Shown here: positions 8,007-15,582 of the stretch, piece by piece
How positions within the stretch are numbered: the first letter of the stretch is position 1
Layout of the letters: every line of letters begins with the position of its first letter
From: an uncultured Muribaculaceae bacterium
GTDB taxonomy: Bacteria; Bacteroidota; Bacteroidia; Bacteroidales; Muribaculaceae
NCBI GenBank assembly: GCA_910586565.1
Contig: CAJUIT010000014.1
Span: 1-64,000 of the forward strand
Direction of reading: 5' to 3'
Length of the DNA: 64,000 bases
Made by a program: the position numbers and the translations under genes
The notes under the pieces: model-generated
Told to the model about the DNA's origin: nothing
The model's input: only the letters and a program-made list of their open reading frames with translations
The model's database searches: none

Positions 8007-9425
8007 ATGTCGTGGGTCTGGTGGATTGTCAACATTCTCTATGCGTTGACGATTCTCGGAATCATAGCTGTTGTGGTCAGCGAGAACCGCAATCCCGTGA
8101 AGTCGCTGGCATGGGTAACCGTGCTGCTGGTTGTGCCGGTGGTTGGGATGGTGCTCTACGTTGTGTTCGGCCGCAACATCCAGACCAAACGCATCATCTC
8201 GCGCCGCAACCGCCGCAAGCTCCGCCGACTCGGCGCAGTTGGGGGGACCGATGTCAACAAACTCGACTATCCACCCTCCACCATGCAGCAGGTGAATCTC
8301 GCCCATGCTCTCTGCGGTTCAAACTACTACGAGGGTAACACGGTTGACATTTTCGACAACGGAACCGACAAATTCAGGGCTCTTTTGGCCGACATAGCAT
8401 CGGCGCGTAGCTACATCAACATGCAATACTACATCATTGTGAACGACCACATCGGCACGCAGGTGATGGAAGCGTTGATGGAGAGGGCGCGTGCCGGGGT
8501 GAAAGTGAGGCTCATCTACGACCACGTTGGCTCGTTCAAGCTATCCAACCGATGGTTGCGCCGCCTTAAGGAGGCCGGGGTGGAGGCCTACCCCTTTTTC
8601 AAGGTGGTGTTTCCTCCGTTCGGCACGCGCATAAACTGGCGTAACCACCGCAAAATTGTGATTATCGACGGGGAAACGGGCTATATAGGTGGCATGAACG
8701 TTGCCGACCGCTACATCGACGGAGGACGCCTCTTCGACACCTGGCGCGACCTTCACCTGCGGGTGAAAGGGCCGGCCGTGTTCGCGTTGCAGCAATCGTT
8801 TGCCGTCGACTGGAACTTCATGGGGCAGCCGCTTCTTGAGGAGCCGCAGCAGGCCTCACCTATGGCTGGTGAGTCCACCGTGGGGATGCAGCTCGTAACC
8901 GGAGGTCCCACCACCCAGTGGATGAACATGACCCTGATGTTTCAGCAGGCGATAGCACGCGCCCGCGAATGCGTCTATATCCAGACCCCCTATTTCATCC
9001 CATCCGAGGGGTTGATTCAGGCATTGCAGATTGCGGCGCTGGCGAAAGTTGATGTGCGGCTTATGATTCCCCGCCGTTCCGACAGCGACATGCTCCGCTG
9101 GGCATCCTGCTCCTATGTGATGGAGTGCCTGCGAGCCGGCATAAAAGTTTACTTCTACGACAAGGGGATGCTTCACAGCAAAGCCATTATCATCGACGAT
9201 GATTTCTGCACCGTCGGGTCGACCAACTTCGACTTCCGCAGCTTCGAGCATAATTTCGAGGCCAACATGCTCATCTACTCCCCCGAATTCAACAGCCGCA
9301 TGAAAGAGCTTTTCTTGCGCGACATGCGAGATTGCACACGCATCACCGCCGCCGCATGGCGCAGGCGTCCGGTGCTTGAAAAGGCTCTTGAATCGTTCAT
9401 GAGGCTTTTCTCCCCGATATTGTAA
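8007..9425 (+). CDS. cls: Cardiolipin synthase (phospholipase D family)
   Basis: Membrane enzyme that condenses two phospholipids to cardiolipin. Two N-terminal hydrophobic helices (WVWWIVNILYALTILGIIA and SLAWVTVLLVVPVVGMVLY) precede two PLD domains. Each carries an HxKxxxxD signature: HRKIVIID (about residue 213, followed by GGMNVADRYIDGG) and HSKAIIID (about residue 389, followed by GSTNFDFRSFEHNFEAN). The ATG at 8007 gives 472 residues; an in-frame TTG at 7980 would add nine. Length and motifs are standard for bacterial Cls. It probably acts on the same envelope lipids as the upstream sulfatase (inference). Confidence 0.95.
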   Translation: MSWVWWIVNILYALTILGIIAVVVSENRNPVKSLAWVTVLLVVPVVGMVLYVVFGRNIQTKRIISRRNRRKLRRLGAVGGTDVNKLDYPPSTMQQVNLAHALCGSNYYEGNTVDIFDNGTDKFRALLADIASARSYINMQYYIIVNDHIGTQVMEALMERARAGVKVRLIYDHVGSFKLSNRWLRRLKEAGVEAYPFFKVVFPPFGTRINWRNHRKIVIIDGETGYIGGMNVADRYIDGGRLFDTWRDLHLRVKGPAVFALQQSFAVDWNFMGQPLLEEPQQASPMAGESTVGMQLVTGGPTTQWMNMTLMFQQAIARARECVYIQTPYFIPSEGLIQALQIAALAKVDVRLMIPRRSDSDMLRWASCSYVMECLRAGIKVYFYDKGMLHSKAIIIDDDFCTVGSTNFDFRSFEHNFEANMLIYSPEFNSRMKELFLRDMRDCTRITAAAWRRRPVLEKALESFMRLFSPIL

Positions 9426-9502
9426 TAATCTGCTGCTCCGATTGAACCGCTGCGGCCGCCGCGAACTTTTTGCAGCACAGCCGTGTTGATAGATTGGCGC
9501 TA

Positions 9503-9607
9503 AGAAGTCATCTTGACTTTTTATTTGTTAACACCGGCCCGTAAAGGCCGCCGTGGTTGACAAAAGGCAATTATTTTAACTTTCGGTAAAAAGTCAAGAC
9601 GACTTCT
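9503..9607. repeat. Inverted repeat family S upstream of pckA
   Basis: Left arm AGAAGTCATCTTGACTTTTT (9503-9522) and right arm 9588-9607 are complementary at 19 of 20 positions. The right arm, preceded by AACTTTCGGT, recurs as a direct repeat at 11505-11536 on the other side of pckA. A diverged pair lies at 15389-15443. The gap 9426-9823 holds this repeat, an operator candidate and the pckA promoter. Confidence 0.85.
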
Positions 9608-9658
9608 CATTGTCGGGCGCAGGCTTGGTGAAAACCTAAATAAATTAAAAATTTAATT

Positions 9659-9680
9659 ATTACGGAAATTTTTCCGTAAT
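9659..9680. promoter_or_regulatory. Palindromic operator candidate upstream of pckA
   Basis: Perfect inverted repeat: ATTACGGAAA (9659-9668), two bases, TTTCCGTAAT (9671-9680). It ends five bases before the -33 element of the pckA promoter, the normal place for an activator dimer. The spacing and symmetry suggest a helix-turn-helix dimer such as a Crp-family regulator, but the factor is not known. Confidence 0.65.
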
Positions 9681-9685
9681 ATAGA

Positions 9686-9716
9686 TTTGCAATTCAAAAA
9701 AAGGTGCGTAACTTTG
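9686..9716 (+). promoter_or_regulatory. pckA promoter
   Basis: TTTG at 9686-9689, 19 bases, then TAACTTTG at 9709-9716. This is a full match to the Bacteroidetes promoter consensus. The expected transcription start near 9723 gives an untranslated leader of about 100 bases. Confidence 0.88.
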
Positions 9717-9823
9717 CACCCGAATAGGAAGCGCTCTGTTTGAACCGCGCGTTTTCCTGCTTGATACATACAACAATTCTACAGAACATTAAACTTCATT
9801 TTAACATACATTTTTATAACAAA

Positions 9824-11425
9824 ATGAGCAAGATTGATTTGACCCAGTACGGTATTACCGGTACCCCCAAAATCTACCACAACCCCTCGTGGGATGAACT
9901 CTACATCGACGAAACCAAGCCCGAACTCACCGGCTATGAAAAAGGCCAGGACACTGAACTCGGCGCTGTGAACGTGATGACCGGTATCTACACCGGACGT
10001 TCCCCCAAAGATAAATTCTTCGTTGAGGACGAAGTTTCCAAGAACACCATCTGGTGGACCTCTGACGACTACAAGAACGACAACAAGCCCATCACTCCCA
10101 AAACCTGGGATGCCCTCAAGGCCATCGCCGACAAAGAGCTGAGCGACAAGCCCCTCTACGTTGTCGACGCATTCTGCGGCTCGAACAAGGACACCCGTCT
10201 GGCCGTTCGCTTCATCATGGAAGTGGCATGGCAGGCTCACTTCGTTACCAACATGTTCATCCGCCCCACCAAGGAAGAACTCGAGGACTTCACTCCCGAT
10301 TTCGTTGTTATGAACGCTTCCAAGGCTAAGGTTGAGAACTGGAAAGAACTCGGCATCAACTCCGAAACTTGCGTTGCCTTCAACCTCACCCAGCGCATGC
10401 AGGTGATCATCAACACATGGTATGGCGGCGAAATGAAGAAAGGTATGTTCTCTATCATGAACTACTACCTTCCCCTCAAGGGCATGGCTTCGATGCACTG
10501 CTCGGCTAACACCGACCTCAACGGCGAGAACACCGCTATCTTCTTCGGCCTCAGCGGCACAGGTAAGACCACCCTTTCCACCGACCCCAAACGTCTGCTC
10601 ATCGGCGACGACGAACACGGCTGGGACGACAACGGCGTGTTCAACTTCGAAGGCGGTTGCTATGCCAAGGTTATCAACCTCGACAAAGAAAGCGAACCCG
10701 ATATCTACAACGCTATCCGTCGCAACGCACTTCTCGAAAACGTTACTGTTGACGCAAACGGCAAAATCGACTTCGCCGACAAGAGCGTGACCGAGAACAC
10801 CCGCGTTTCCTACCCCATCAACTTCATCGAGAAAATCGCCCCGGGCAGCCACGGTCCCGCCGCCAAGAACGTAATCTTCCTGTCGGCCGACGCATTCGGC
10901 GTGCTTCCCCCCGTTTCGATTCTCACCCCCGAGCAGACCAAGTACTACTTCCTGTCGGGCTTCACCTCGAAACTTGCCGGTACAGAACGCGGCATCACCG
11001 AGCCCACTCCCACATTCTCGGCTTGCTTCGGCGCAGCCTTCCTGAGCCTGCACCCCACAAAATATGCCGAAGAGCTCGTTAAGAAGATGGAAAAGAGCGG
11101 CGCAAAGGCTTATCTCGTGAACACCGGCTGGAACGGCTCCGGCAAGCGCATCTCTATCCGCGACACCCGCGGCATCATCGACGCTATCCTCGACGGTGCT
11201 ATCCTCAAGGCTCCCACAAAGCAGATTCCCATCTTCGATTTCACCGTTCCCACCGAACTTCCCGGTGTTGATCCCAAGATTCTCGACCCCCGCGACACCT
11301 ACGCTAACCCCGCAGAGTGGACCGAAAAAGCTACCAAGCTCGCCGAGATGTTCATCAACAACTTCAAGAAATTCGAGCACAACGAAGCCGGCAAGGCACT
11401 CGTTGCTGCAGGTCCCCAGCTCTAA
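9824..11425 (+). CDS. pckA: Phosphoenolpyruvate carboxykinase (ATP)
   Basis: A 533-residue cytosolic enzyme that interconverts oxaloacetate plus ATP with PEP, CO2 and ADP. In succinate-producing Bacteroidales it often runs in the carboxylating direction (family knowledge). The ATP-binding P-loop GLSGTGKTT is at residues 242-250, and the metal-binding GDDEHGWDD at about 261-269. The N-terminal GRSPKDKF and the C-terminal NTGWNGSGKRISI are also family motifs. The ATG at 9824 (MSKIDLTQYG) fits the family start; the frame is open further upstream but lies in the leader. Codon use is strongly biased to C-ending codons, as expected for a highly expressed gene. A strong promoter and a palindromic operator candidate lie upstream and a terminator follows. 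Confidence 0.98.
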   Translation: MSKIDLTQYGITGTPKIYHNPSWDELYIDETKPELTGYEKGQDTELGAVNVMTGIYTGRSPKDKFFVEDEVSKNTIWWTSDDYKNDNKPITPKTWDALKAIADKELSDKPLYVVDAFCGSNKDTRLAVRFIMEVAWQAHFVTNMFIRPTKEELEDFTPDFVVMNASKAKVENWKELGINSETCVAFNLTQRMQVIINTWYGGEMKKGMFSIMNYYLPLKGMASMHCSANTDLNGENTAIFFGLSGTGKTTLSTDPKRLLIGDDEHGWDDNGVFNFEGGCYAKVINLDKESEPDIYNAIRRNALLENVTVDANGKIDFADKSVTENTRVSYPINFIEKIAPGSHGPAAKNVIFLSADAFGVLPPVSILTPEQTKYYFLSGFTSKLAGTERGITEPTPTFSACFGAAFLSLHPTKYAEELVKKMEKSGAKAYLVNTGWNGSGKRISIRDTRGIIDAILDGAILKAPTKQIPIFDFTVPTELPGVDPKILDPRDTYANPAEWTEKATKLAEMFINNFKKFEHNEAGKALVAAGPQL

Positions 11426-11464
11426 TCGCCAACAGGCAAGAGCCTGACACGAATTTTTAAAATA

Positions 11465-11504
11465 AACGAGGTCGCGCATCGCAGCGCGGCCTCGTTGCTT
11501 TTTT
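11465..11504 (+). terminator. pckA terminator
   Basis: Stem ACGAGGTCGCGC / GCGCGGCCTCGT with one mismatch and a 6-base loop, followed by a run of six T. It lies 40 bases after the pckA stop. Confidence 0.85.
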
Positions 11505-11536
11505 AAACTTTCGGTAAAAAAGTCAAGATGACTTCT
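11505..11536 (+). repeat. Repeat family S, copy downstream of pckA
   Basis: AAACTTTCGG followed by TAAAAAAGTCAAGATGACTT, a near-identical direct repeat of 9578-9607. Together the copies bracket pckA. Confidence 0.85.
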
Positions 11537-11587
11537 ACATTCATTTGGCTGCCACCGAGAAATTTCTAACATTTTTTTTGCAAAAAT

Positions 11588-11619
11588 TTTGGCAGGGGAG
11601 AAAACCGTTTGTATCTTTG
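11588..11619 (+). promoter_or_regulatory. Promoter of starch-binding protein gene
   Basis: TTTG at 11588-11591, 20 bases, TATCTTTG at 11612-11619. It matches the Bacteroidetes consensus and leaves a long leader of about 195 bases before the ATG at 11823. Confidence 0.8.
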
Positions 11620-11626
11620 CCTGTGA

Positions 11627-11822
11627 AAAACATTAGTGAGCCTCACAACTGTCTGTGTGAGCCATGATTGATTCTCACCCGTGTAGAGAGATTTGTAGAG
11701 TGCAGCCCTCCGGGGCATCAATACAATCTGACTTCATTTAGCCTAAAACGCAAACGCGTTCGCCTGCAAGGGTAAACGCGCAGTGCAAATCATTTAATAC
11801 CATTACTTAATTAACCTTAATC
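11627..11822 (+). other. Long untranslated leader with hairpins
   Basis: The leader between the promoter and the starch-binding gene contains CTCACA-N6-TGTGAG (about 11642-11659) and GC-rich short inverted words around 11748-11790. No known riboswitch motif was recognised. It may be a regulatory leader or simply an mRNA-stabilising one. Confidence 0.35.
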
Positions 11823-13001
11823 ATGAAGAAATTTTTACTTTCAATGATTGCTCTTGTAGCTTCGTTTGCTGCAAGCGCGGCTGTCGTGTATTTCGACAAC
11901 TCGGAATCAAACTGGACAGCAGTAAGCTGCTACACTTTCAGTGAGGAAACTATGGGCACATGGCCCGGTGAACAGCTCACCCCCAATGCCGACGGTCTCT
12001 ATGAATTTACCTATACTTCGGCTCCCGCCGGCCTCAAATTCCACGACAACACCGGCGCAGGTGACACCGGCGATATCACTGAATTCAGCGACGGCGACAT
12101 CTTCGGTGCTGATGGCAAGAAAGTCGATGATGACACCCCCACTCCTCCCACCCCTCCCACTCCCGTTGGCGACAAAGACCTCTATATCGTAGGTAACTTC
12201 TGCGGCTGGGACCTCAGTGCTGCCATTAAGATGGATCACGAAGAAGGCACAAACGTGTGGACTCTTACCACCGACGCAATGGACGGTGACGAATGGAAAA
12301 TTTGCGACGGCACCTGGGGCTGGTCGTTCGGTGCAGGTGGCGAAGGCACACAGCCCGGCGTTGATAACGAAGTTTGGTACAACTCTTCACTCAATTTCAC
12401 AGGTGTGACCGGTTCTACCACCATCACATTCACCCTTGTTGAAGGTTCTGATGTTCAAGATAGCTCTATCCCTTCTATCCTCAGCTACACCGGCGCTGCT
12501 CCCGTGCCCACCGCTCCTGAAACTCTCTATATCCTCGGCGACATGGTCGACAACCATTGGGATCCCTCCAACGGTGTTGCTCTCGTTAAAGATGGCAACG
12601 TGTTCACCGGCACTGTTGAAATGGAAACCGCTTTCGATAACGACTACGGCTACTTCAGCTTCTGCACTGAACTCAGCGCATCAAGCGAGGATTGGAGCGT
12701 AGGTACTCGCTACGGCGCAGCTGAGCTTAACGCCCTCATCGCTGCAGGCGAAACCGCATCTTTCGTTAAGGGTACAAACTCTTGGATGGTTCTCCCCGGC
12801 AAATATGACGTTAAGGTTGACTTCGACACCAACACTGTAGCTCTCACCGCCAACTCCAGCGGCATCGAAAATGTTGCAGTTGAGGCTGCTCAGCCCGCAG
12901 TTTACTACAACCTCCAGGGTGTTCGCGTAGCTGCTCCCGAAGCCGGCTCGCTCTACATCGTTAAGCGCGGCGACAAGGTTTCGAAAGAAATCGTTCGCTA
13001 A
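11823..13001 (+). CDS. Secreted starch-binding protein, CBM26 / SusE-F-like
   Basis: A 392-residue exported protein. The signal peptide MKKFLLSMIALVASFAASA is clear. Residues about 20-95 look like a family 26 starch-binding module (VVYFDNSESNWTAV, TWPGEQLTPNADGLYEF). A TPTPPTPPTP linker follows, then two SusE/F-like beta-sandwich repeats (DLYIVGNFCGWD and LYILGDMVDNHWD). The C-terminus (YYNLQGVRV to VSKEIVR) is the short beta module seen on many secreted Bacteroidales proteins. There is no lipobox and no SusC/D neighbour, so it is an orphan, probably released or surface-held by its tail (inference). It has its own promoter and terminator. Starch binding is from family resemblance. Confidence 0.78.
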   Translation: MKKFLLSMIALVASFAASAAVVYFDNSESNWTAVSCYTFSEETMGTWPGEQLTPNADGLYEFTYTSAPAGLKFHDNTGAGDTGDITEFSDGDIFGADGKKVDDDTPTPPTPPTPVGDKDLYIVGNFCGWDLSAAIKMDHEEGTNVWTLTTDAMDGDEWKICDGTWGWSFGAGGEGTQPGVDNEVWYNSSLNFTGVTGSTTITFTLVEGSDVQDSSIPSILSYTGAAPVPTAPETLYILGDMVDNHWDPSNGVALVKDGNVFTGTVEMETAFDNDYGYFSFCTELSASSEDWSVGTRYGAAELNALIAAGETASFVKGTNSWMVLPGKYDVKVDFDTNTVALTANSSGIENVAVEAAQPAVYYNLQGVRVAAPEAGSLYIVKRGDKVSKEIVR

Positions 13002-13090
13002 TCATTGAACCCTAAAACCTAATCGAAAACATATTAGTTTTCAATAGGATTCAATAACAAAAAAACTCTTTTAGAGCTTTTTTACCCCCT

Positions 13091-13130
13091 CCCGGGAATT
13101 GGGTGTGAGCCCCATTCCCGGGATTTTTTT
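13091..13130 (+). terminator. Terminator after starch-binding gene
   Basis: Stem CCCGGGAATTGGG / CCCCATTCCCGGG with one mismatch, then A and seven T. It ends the single-gene unit that began at 11588. Confidence 0.85.
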
Positions 13131-13236
13131 GCCCCGTCCCCCACCGCCACCCCCGCTTCCCACGCCCCCGCCAACCCCCGCTCCATTCGGCGCCACCAAC
13201 CCCCGCTTCACTCGGCATAGCCAATACCCGCTTCAC

Positions 13237-13278
13237 TCGGCGTAGCCGCACGTAGAGCCGCCATACATGGCGGCTTGT
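13237..13278 (-). repeat. Interspersed palindrome family P, copy 2 (inverted)
   Basis: The reverse complement matches 7878-7919 nearly base for base, with core AGCCGCCATACATGGCGGCT at 13256-13275. It is preceded by two tandem CCCGCTTCACTCGGC units (about 13202-13240) and followed by a TTTCGTCTTTCGTCTTTTCG tract. The gap 13002-13547 otherwise holds the terminator above, a GTGGTC-GGA-GACCAC hairpin near 13314 and the repeat at 13396-13424. Confidence 0.88.
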
Positions 13279-13395
13279 AACCTTTCGTCTTTCGTCTTTT
13301 CGTCTCTAAAACAAGTGGTCGGAGACCACGGGGTAGTCGGTAACCCCACCATACAGCCGCCCTGCGCGGCGTTTGGTGGGGACTGCCACTACTAT

Positions 13396-13424
13396 ACTCA
13401 ACGCAACCTTGGAGAGGTGCGTTG
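13396..13424 (+). repeat. CAACGC hairpin repeat, copy 1
   Basis: A 29-base unit containing CAACGCAACCTTGGAGAGG and ending GCGTTG, able to form a hairpin. The exact reverse complement occurs at 43071-43099, 30 kb away. Confidence 0.85.
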
Positions 13425-13547
13425 CTAAGATTTTTAGGCCTTTATTGTGCCTCCCGCCTCTCCTTTTTTGATGCTGTGGAAAGTTGAAAACTTTCGTGCC
13501 TTTTAAGCCCCCTCATCACGAGGCCGTGCTTTTATCTTTGCGCCTCG

Positions 13548-14309
13548 ATGCGCAAGCTCCTCACCACATCTCGCCCCATTAAGTTGCGTCCGCCCATGCC
13601 CGTTTCGCGCGGCTTCGCACGCTTCCTCGGCCGCCCCCTCTCTCGAGCCGAGCGCATCGTCATATCCCGCCTTGAGCGCGCATCCACCTCCTCCCCCGTC
13701 CTCATCATCGACCCTCCGGGCATCGACTCTACCTCAATCCTCCGCAGCTATCTTCACTACCGCCTCTCACTCTCCCTCCCTCACACCCTCGCCATCATCT
13801 GCGAGAGTGCAACCCTCAGCACCCACACTCGCTTCCCCGGCCACAAACAGCTCTGGAATTTCTCCCCCCGCAACCCCTCAAATCTGCGCGGTTGCAACCC
13901 CGAGTTCGCCCTTCTGCTCAACATGCAGAACTTCCGCAGCTACAGCCCCTTCCGCCGCAACCACCTCAACTTCCTCGACATCTGCCGCGCCATCTTCCCC
14001 TACATCGGCAGCGGTCTCGTCATCCTCCACTATCAAGACACCCCAAGAGGCCGCAAATTCCCCCTGCAGTTGCAGCGCATCACCCCCGAGCCCTCCCCGC
14101 GCGTCATCCTCCGCAACGCCACAACCTATCTCATCATCCCCTTCATCACCTACACCTCCCCACAACCTCCGCCCCCTTTATTAGAATCAACCCGCGAGGG
14201 TCCTCCACACACCCTCGTCCGAACCTTGCGGTGTGCCGGACTCCGCCCAACCATAGGCTCCGTGTTCCTCCGAACTCCCCTATGCAACCGCCCGGCCAGA
14301 GCCCTTTGA
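13548..14309 (+). CDS. Unrecognised protein, possibly leaderless
   Basis: A 253-codon frame with no family I recognise. The middle (residues about 30-205) reads like real protein, for example SSPVLIIDPPGIDSTSILRS and FLDICRAIFPYIGSGLVILH. Codon third positions are heavily C, as in pckA. The last 50 residues look less protein-like, so the functional end is uncertain. A TATCTTTG element at 13533-13540 ends seven bases before the ATG. A transcript starting at the usual distance would have almost no leader, so translation may be leaderless or begin at ATG 13596. No neighbour suggests a function. Other frames across this stretch are low-complexity Ser/Pro/Thr and were discarded. Confidence 0.45.
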   Translation: MRKLLTTSRPIKLRPPMPVSRGFARFLGRPLSRAERIVISRLERASTSSPVLIIDPPGIDSTSILRSYLHYRLSLSLPHTLAIICESATLSTHTRFPGHKQLWNFSPRNPSNLRGCNPEFALLLNMQNFRSYSPFRRNHLNFLDICRAIFPYIGSGLVILHYQDTPRGRKFPLQLQRITPEPSPRVILRNATTYLIIPFITYTSPQPPPPLLESTREGPPHTLVRTLRCAGLRPTIGSVFLRTPLCNRPARAL

Positions 14310-14341
14310 CATTCTTTCCATAACTATCCCTCCTCCGCCCC

Positions 14342-14391
14342 AAGCCGCCATGTATGGCGGCTCTACGTTAACGCGAAGCCTCTAAAAACTA
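14342..14391 (+). repeat. Interspersed palindrome family P, copy 3
   Basis: The core AGCCGCCATGTATGGCGGCT (14343-14362), then CTACGT and the CGCGAAGCCTCTAAAAACT tail, in the same orientation as copy 1. A TTTGTCTTTCGTCTTTCTG tract follows at about 14421-14450, as beside copy 2. Confidence 0.88.
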
Positions 14392-14452
14392 AAAACTCAC
14401 ACCTAAAAACTATTCTCGCTTTTTGTCTTTCGTCTTTCTGTCTTTCGTCTCC

Positions 14453-14492
14453 AAAAAAAACGAAACCGGGCCCGATTCACATCGGTCCCGGC
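14453..14492 (-). terminator. Minus-strand terminator
   Basis: Stem CCGGGCCCGAT / ATCGGTCCCGG with one mismatch, followed on the minus strand by a T-rich run (complement of 14453-14460). It lies 290 bases beyond the end of guaD. The region 14493-14779 has ATTCAATC-type short repeats (about 14636-14696) and no convincing gene. Confidence 0.7.
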
Positions 14493-14779
14493 TCCTTCCT
14501 TATTGGCATTTGTATATGAAACAAACTTATCAGTATTCTTTTGGCGGCTGCTTTGAGTTCCCGTAATCACCCTGTCGTATGCCTTGGTCGGCTGGTGCCG
14601 GCGTCCGGCCTGCGGCAGAGCTGCAACCGCTCAGTCATTCAAAAAATTATACTCCAATTAATCAATCATTCATTCAATCATTCAATTCAATCATTATGCT
14701 TTTATGTCGGTTCCGTCGGTAGCGACGGATTGTTTTCTGTTTGAGGTTGAGAGAGGGGAGGAGATGGAGCCGTTGCGGC

Positions 14780-15274
14780 TCAATAAGCAACCTTGTCGGC
14801 TTTCGCTGCCCACTTTTCGAAAGCTTTGATTGTGAAAGCGTTTTCGATGTGGATACAGGGGATGGCTCTTTCGATGCGGGGTTTCTCGAGCTCGCGGTAG
14901 AGGAACTCATCCGAGAAATTGATGCGGTCGGCATCGCGCTGGGTGTTCCCGAAATAAATGCGGCTCACACCTGCCCAATAAAGCGCCGACAGACACATGG
15001 GGCAAGGCTCGCATGAGCTGTAAACGGTGCATCCCTTGAGCGAGAATGTATTCTCTTTGCGGCATGCCTCGCGGATGGCGTTTACTTCGGCGTGGGCGGT
15101 GGGGTCGTTGGAGAGTGTGACAGTGTTCACACCGGTGGCAACAACTTCGCCATCGCGCACAACAACTGCGCCGAAGGGGCCTCCCCCGCGGTCAACGTTA
15201 TCTTCGGCGAGCTTTGCCGCCATTTCCATGAACTCAATGTCACGGGGTGATATGTTGGTTGCAGTTTCGTTCAT
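14780..15274 (-). CDS. guaD: Guanine deaminase (CDA-fold nucleobase deaminase)
   Basis: A 164-residue cytosolic zinc enzyme that converts guanine to xanthine for purine salvage. The zinc and catalytic site is HAE at residues 61-63 and PCPMC at 90-94. SNDPTAHAEVNAIR and FLYRELEKPRIERAIP closely resemble the small bacterial GuaD type rather than TadA, which has a different C-terminal region. It is a single gene, convergent with nothing; its upstream gap to tilS carries a diverged family S inverted repeat. Confidence 0.88.
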   Translation of the reverse strand: MNETATNISPRDIEFMEMAAKLAEDNVDRGGGPFGAVVVRDGEVVATGVNTVTLSNDPTAHAEVNAIREACRKENTFSLKGCTVYSSCEPCPMCLSALYWAGVSRIYFGNTQRDADRINFSDEFLYRELEKPRIERAIPCIHIENAFTIKAFEKWAAKADKVAY

Positions 15275-15388
15275 TTCGTTTTATTGAAGCCGAGGTTAGG
15301 TTTGGCGCAGACGCGGGCGACGCAGTGGCGCGGACGGCGGCAGGAATCCTGCTTCGCGGCATGACCGGCGCAGCGTTAAGTTTTTTCT

Positions 15389-15443
15389 AAAAAGTCGGGG
15401 TGAATCTCGTGTTTCTGATGGTAAGAATCAATCTTGACTTTTT
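15389..15443. repeat. Diverged family S inverted repeat
   Basis: TAAAAAGTCGGGGTGAATCT on the left and AGAATCAATCTTGACTTTTT (15424-15443) on the right form an imperfect inverted repeat. The right arm closely matches the arm at 9503-9522. Nothing else is visible in the gap 15275-15582. Confidence 0.65.
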
Positions 15444-15582
15444 ATGTCGTTGTGTCGCGTTCTGTAGCCGTGGTTATGTCGGCTTAATTTAAGGTTGCTC
15501 GTTTTAAGCAAGGCAAATTAACGAAAGTTTTTTAAAATAATGTTTGAGGAGCTCTATAAAATTTGTTAATGTTGCCATTACG

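Noticed and set aside
9779..11572. A 597-codon frame on the minus strand opposite pckA
   Set aside because: It is a mirror effect of strongly biased codons in pckA; the plus-strand frame has all PEP carboxykinase motifs, and the minus frame has no domain.
13672..14323. Overlapping Ser/Pro/Thr-rich and His/Pro-rich frames around the unknown gene
   Set aside because: They are low-complexity and arise from C-rich codons; the frame at 13548 is the only one that reads like a folded protein.
14541..14744. A 67-codon plus-strand frame in the gap before guaD
   Set aside because: Its second half is encoded by ATTCAATC short repeats and it has no protein-like pattern.
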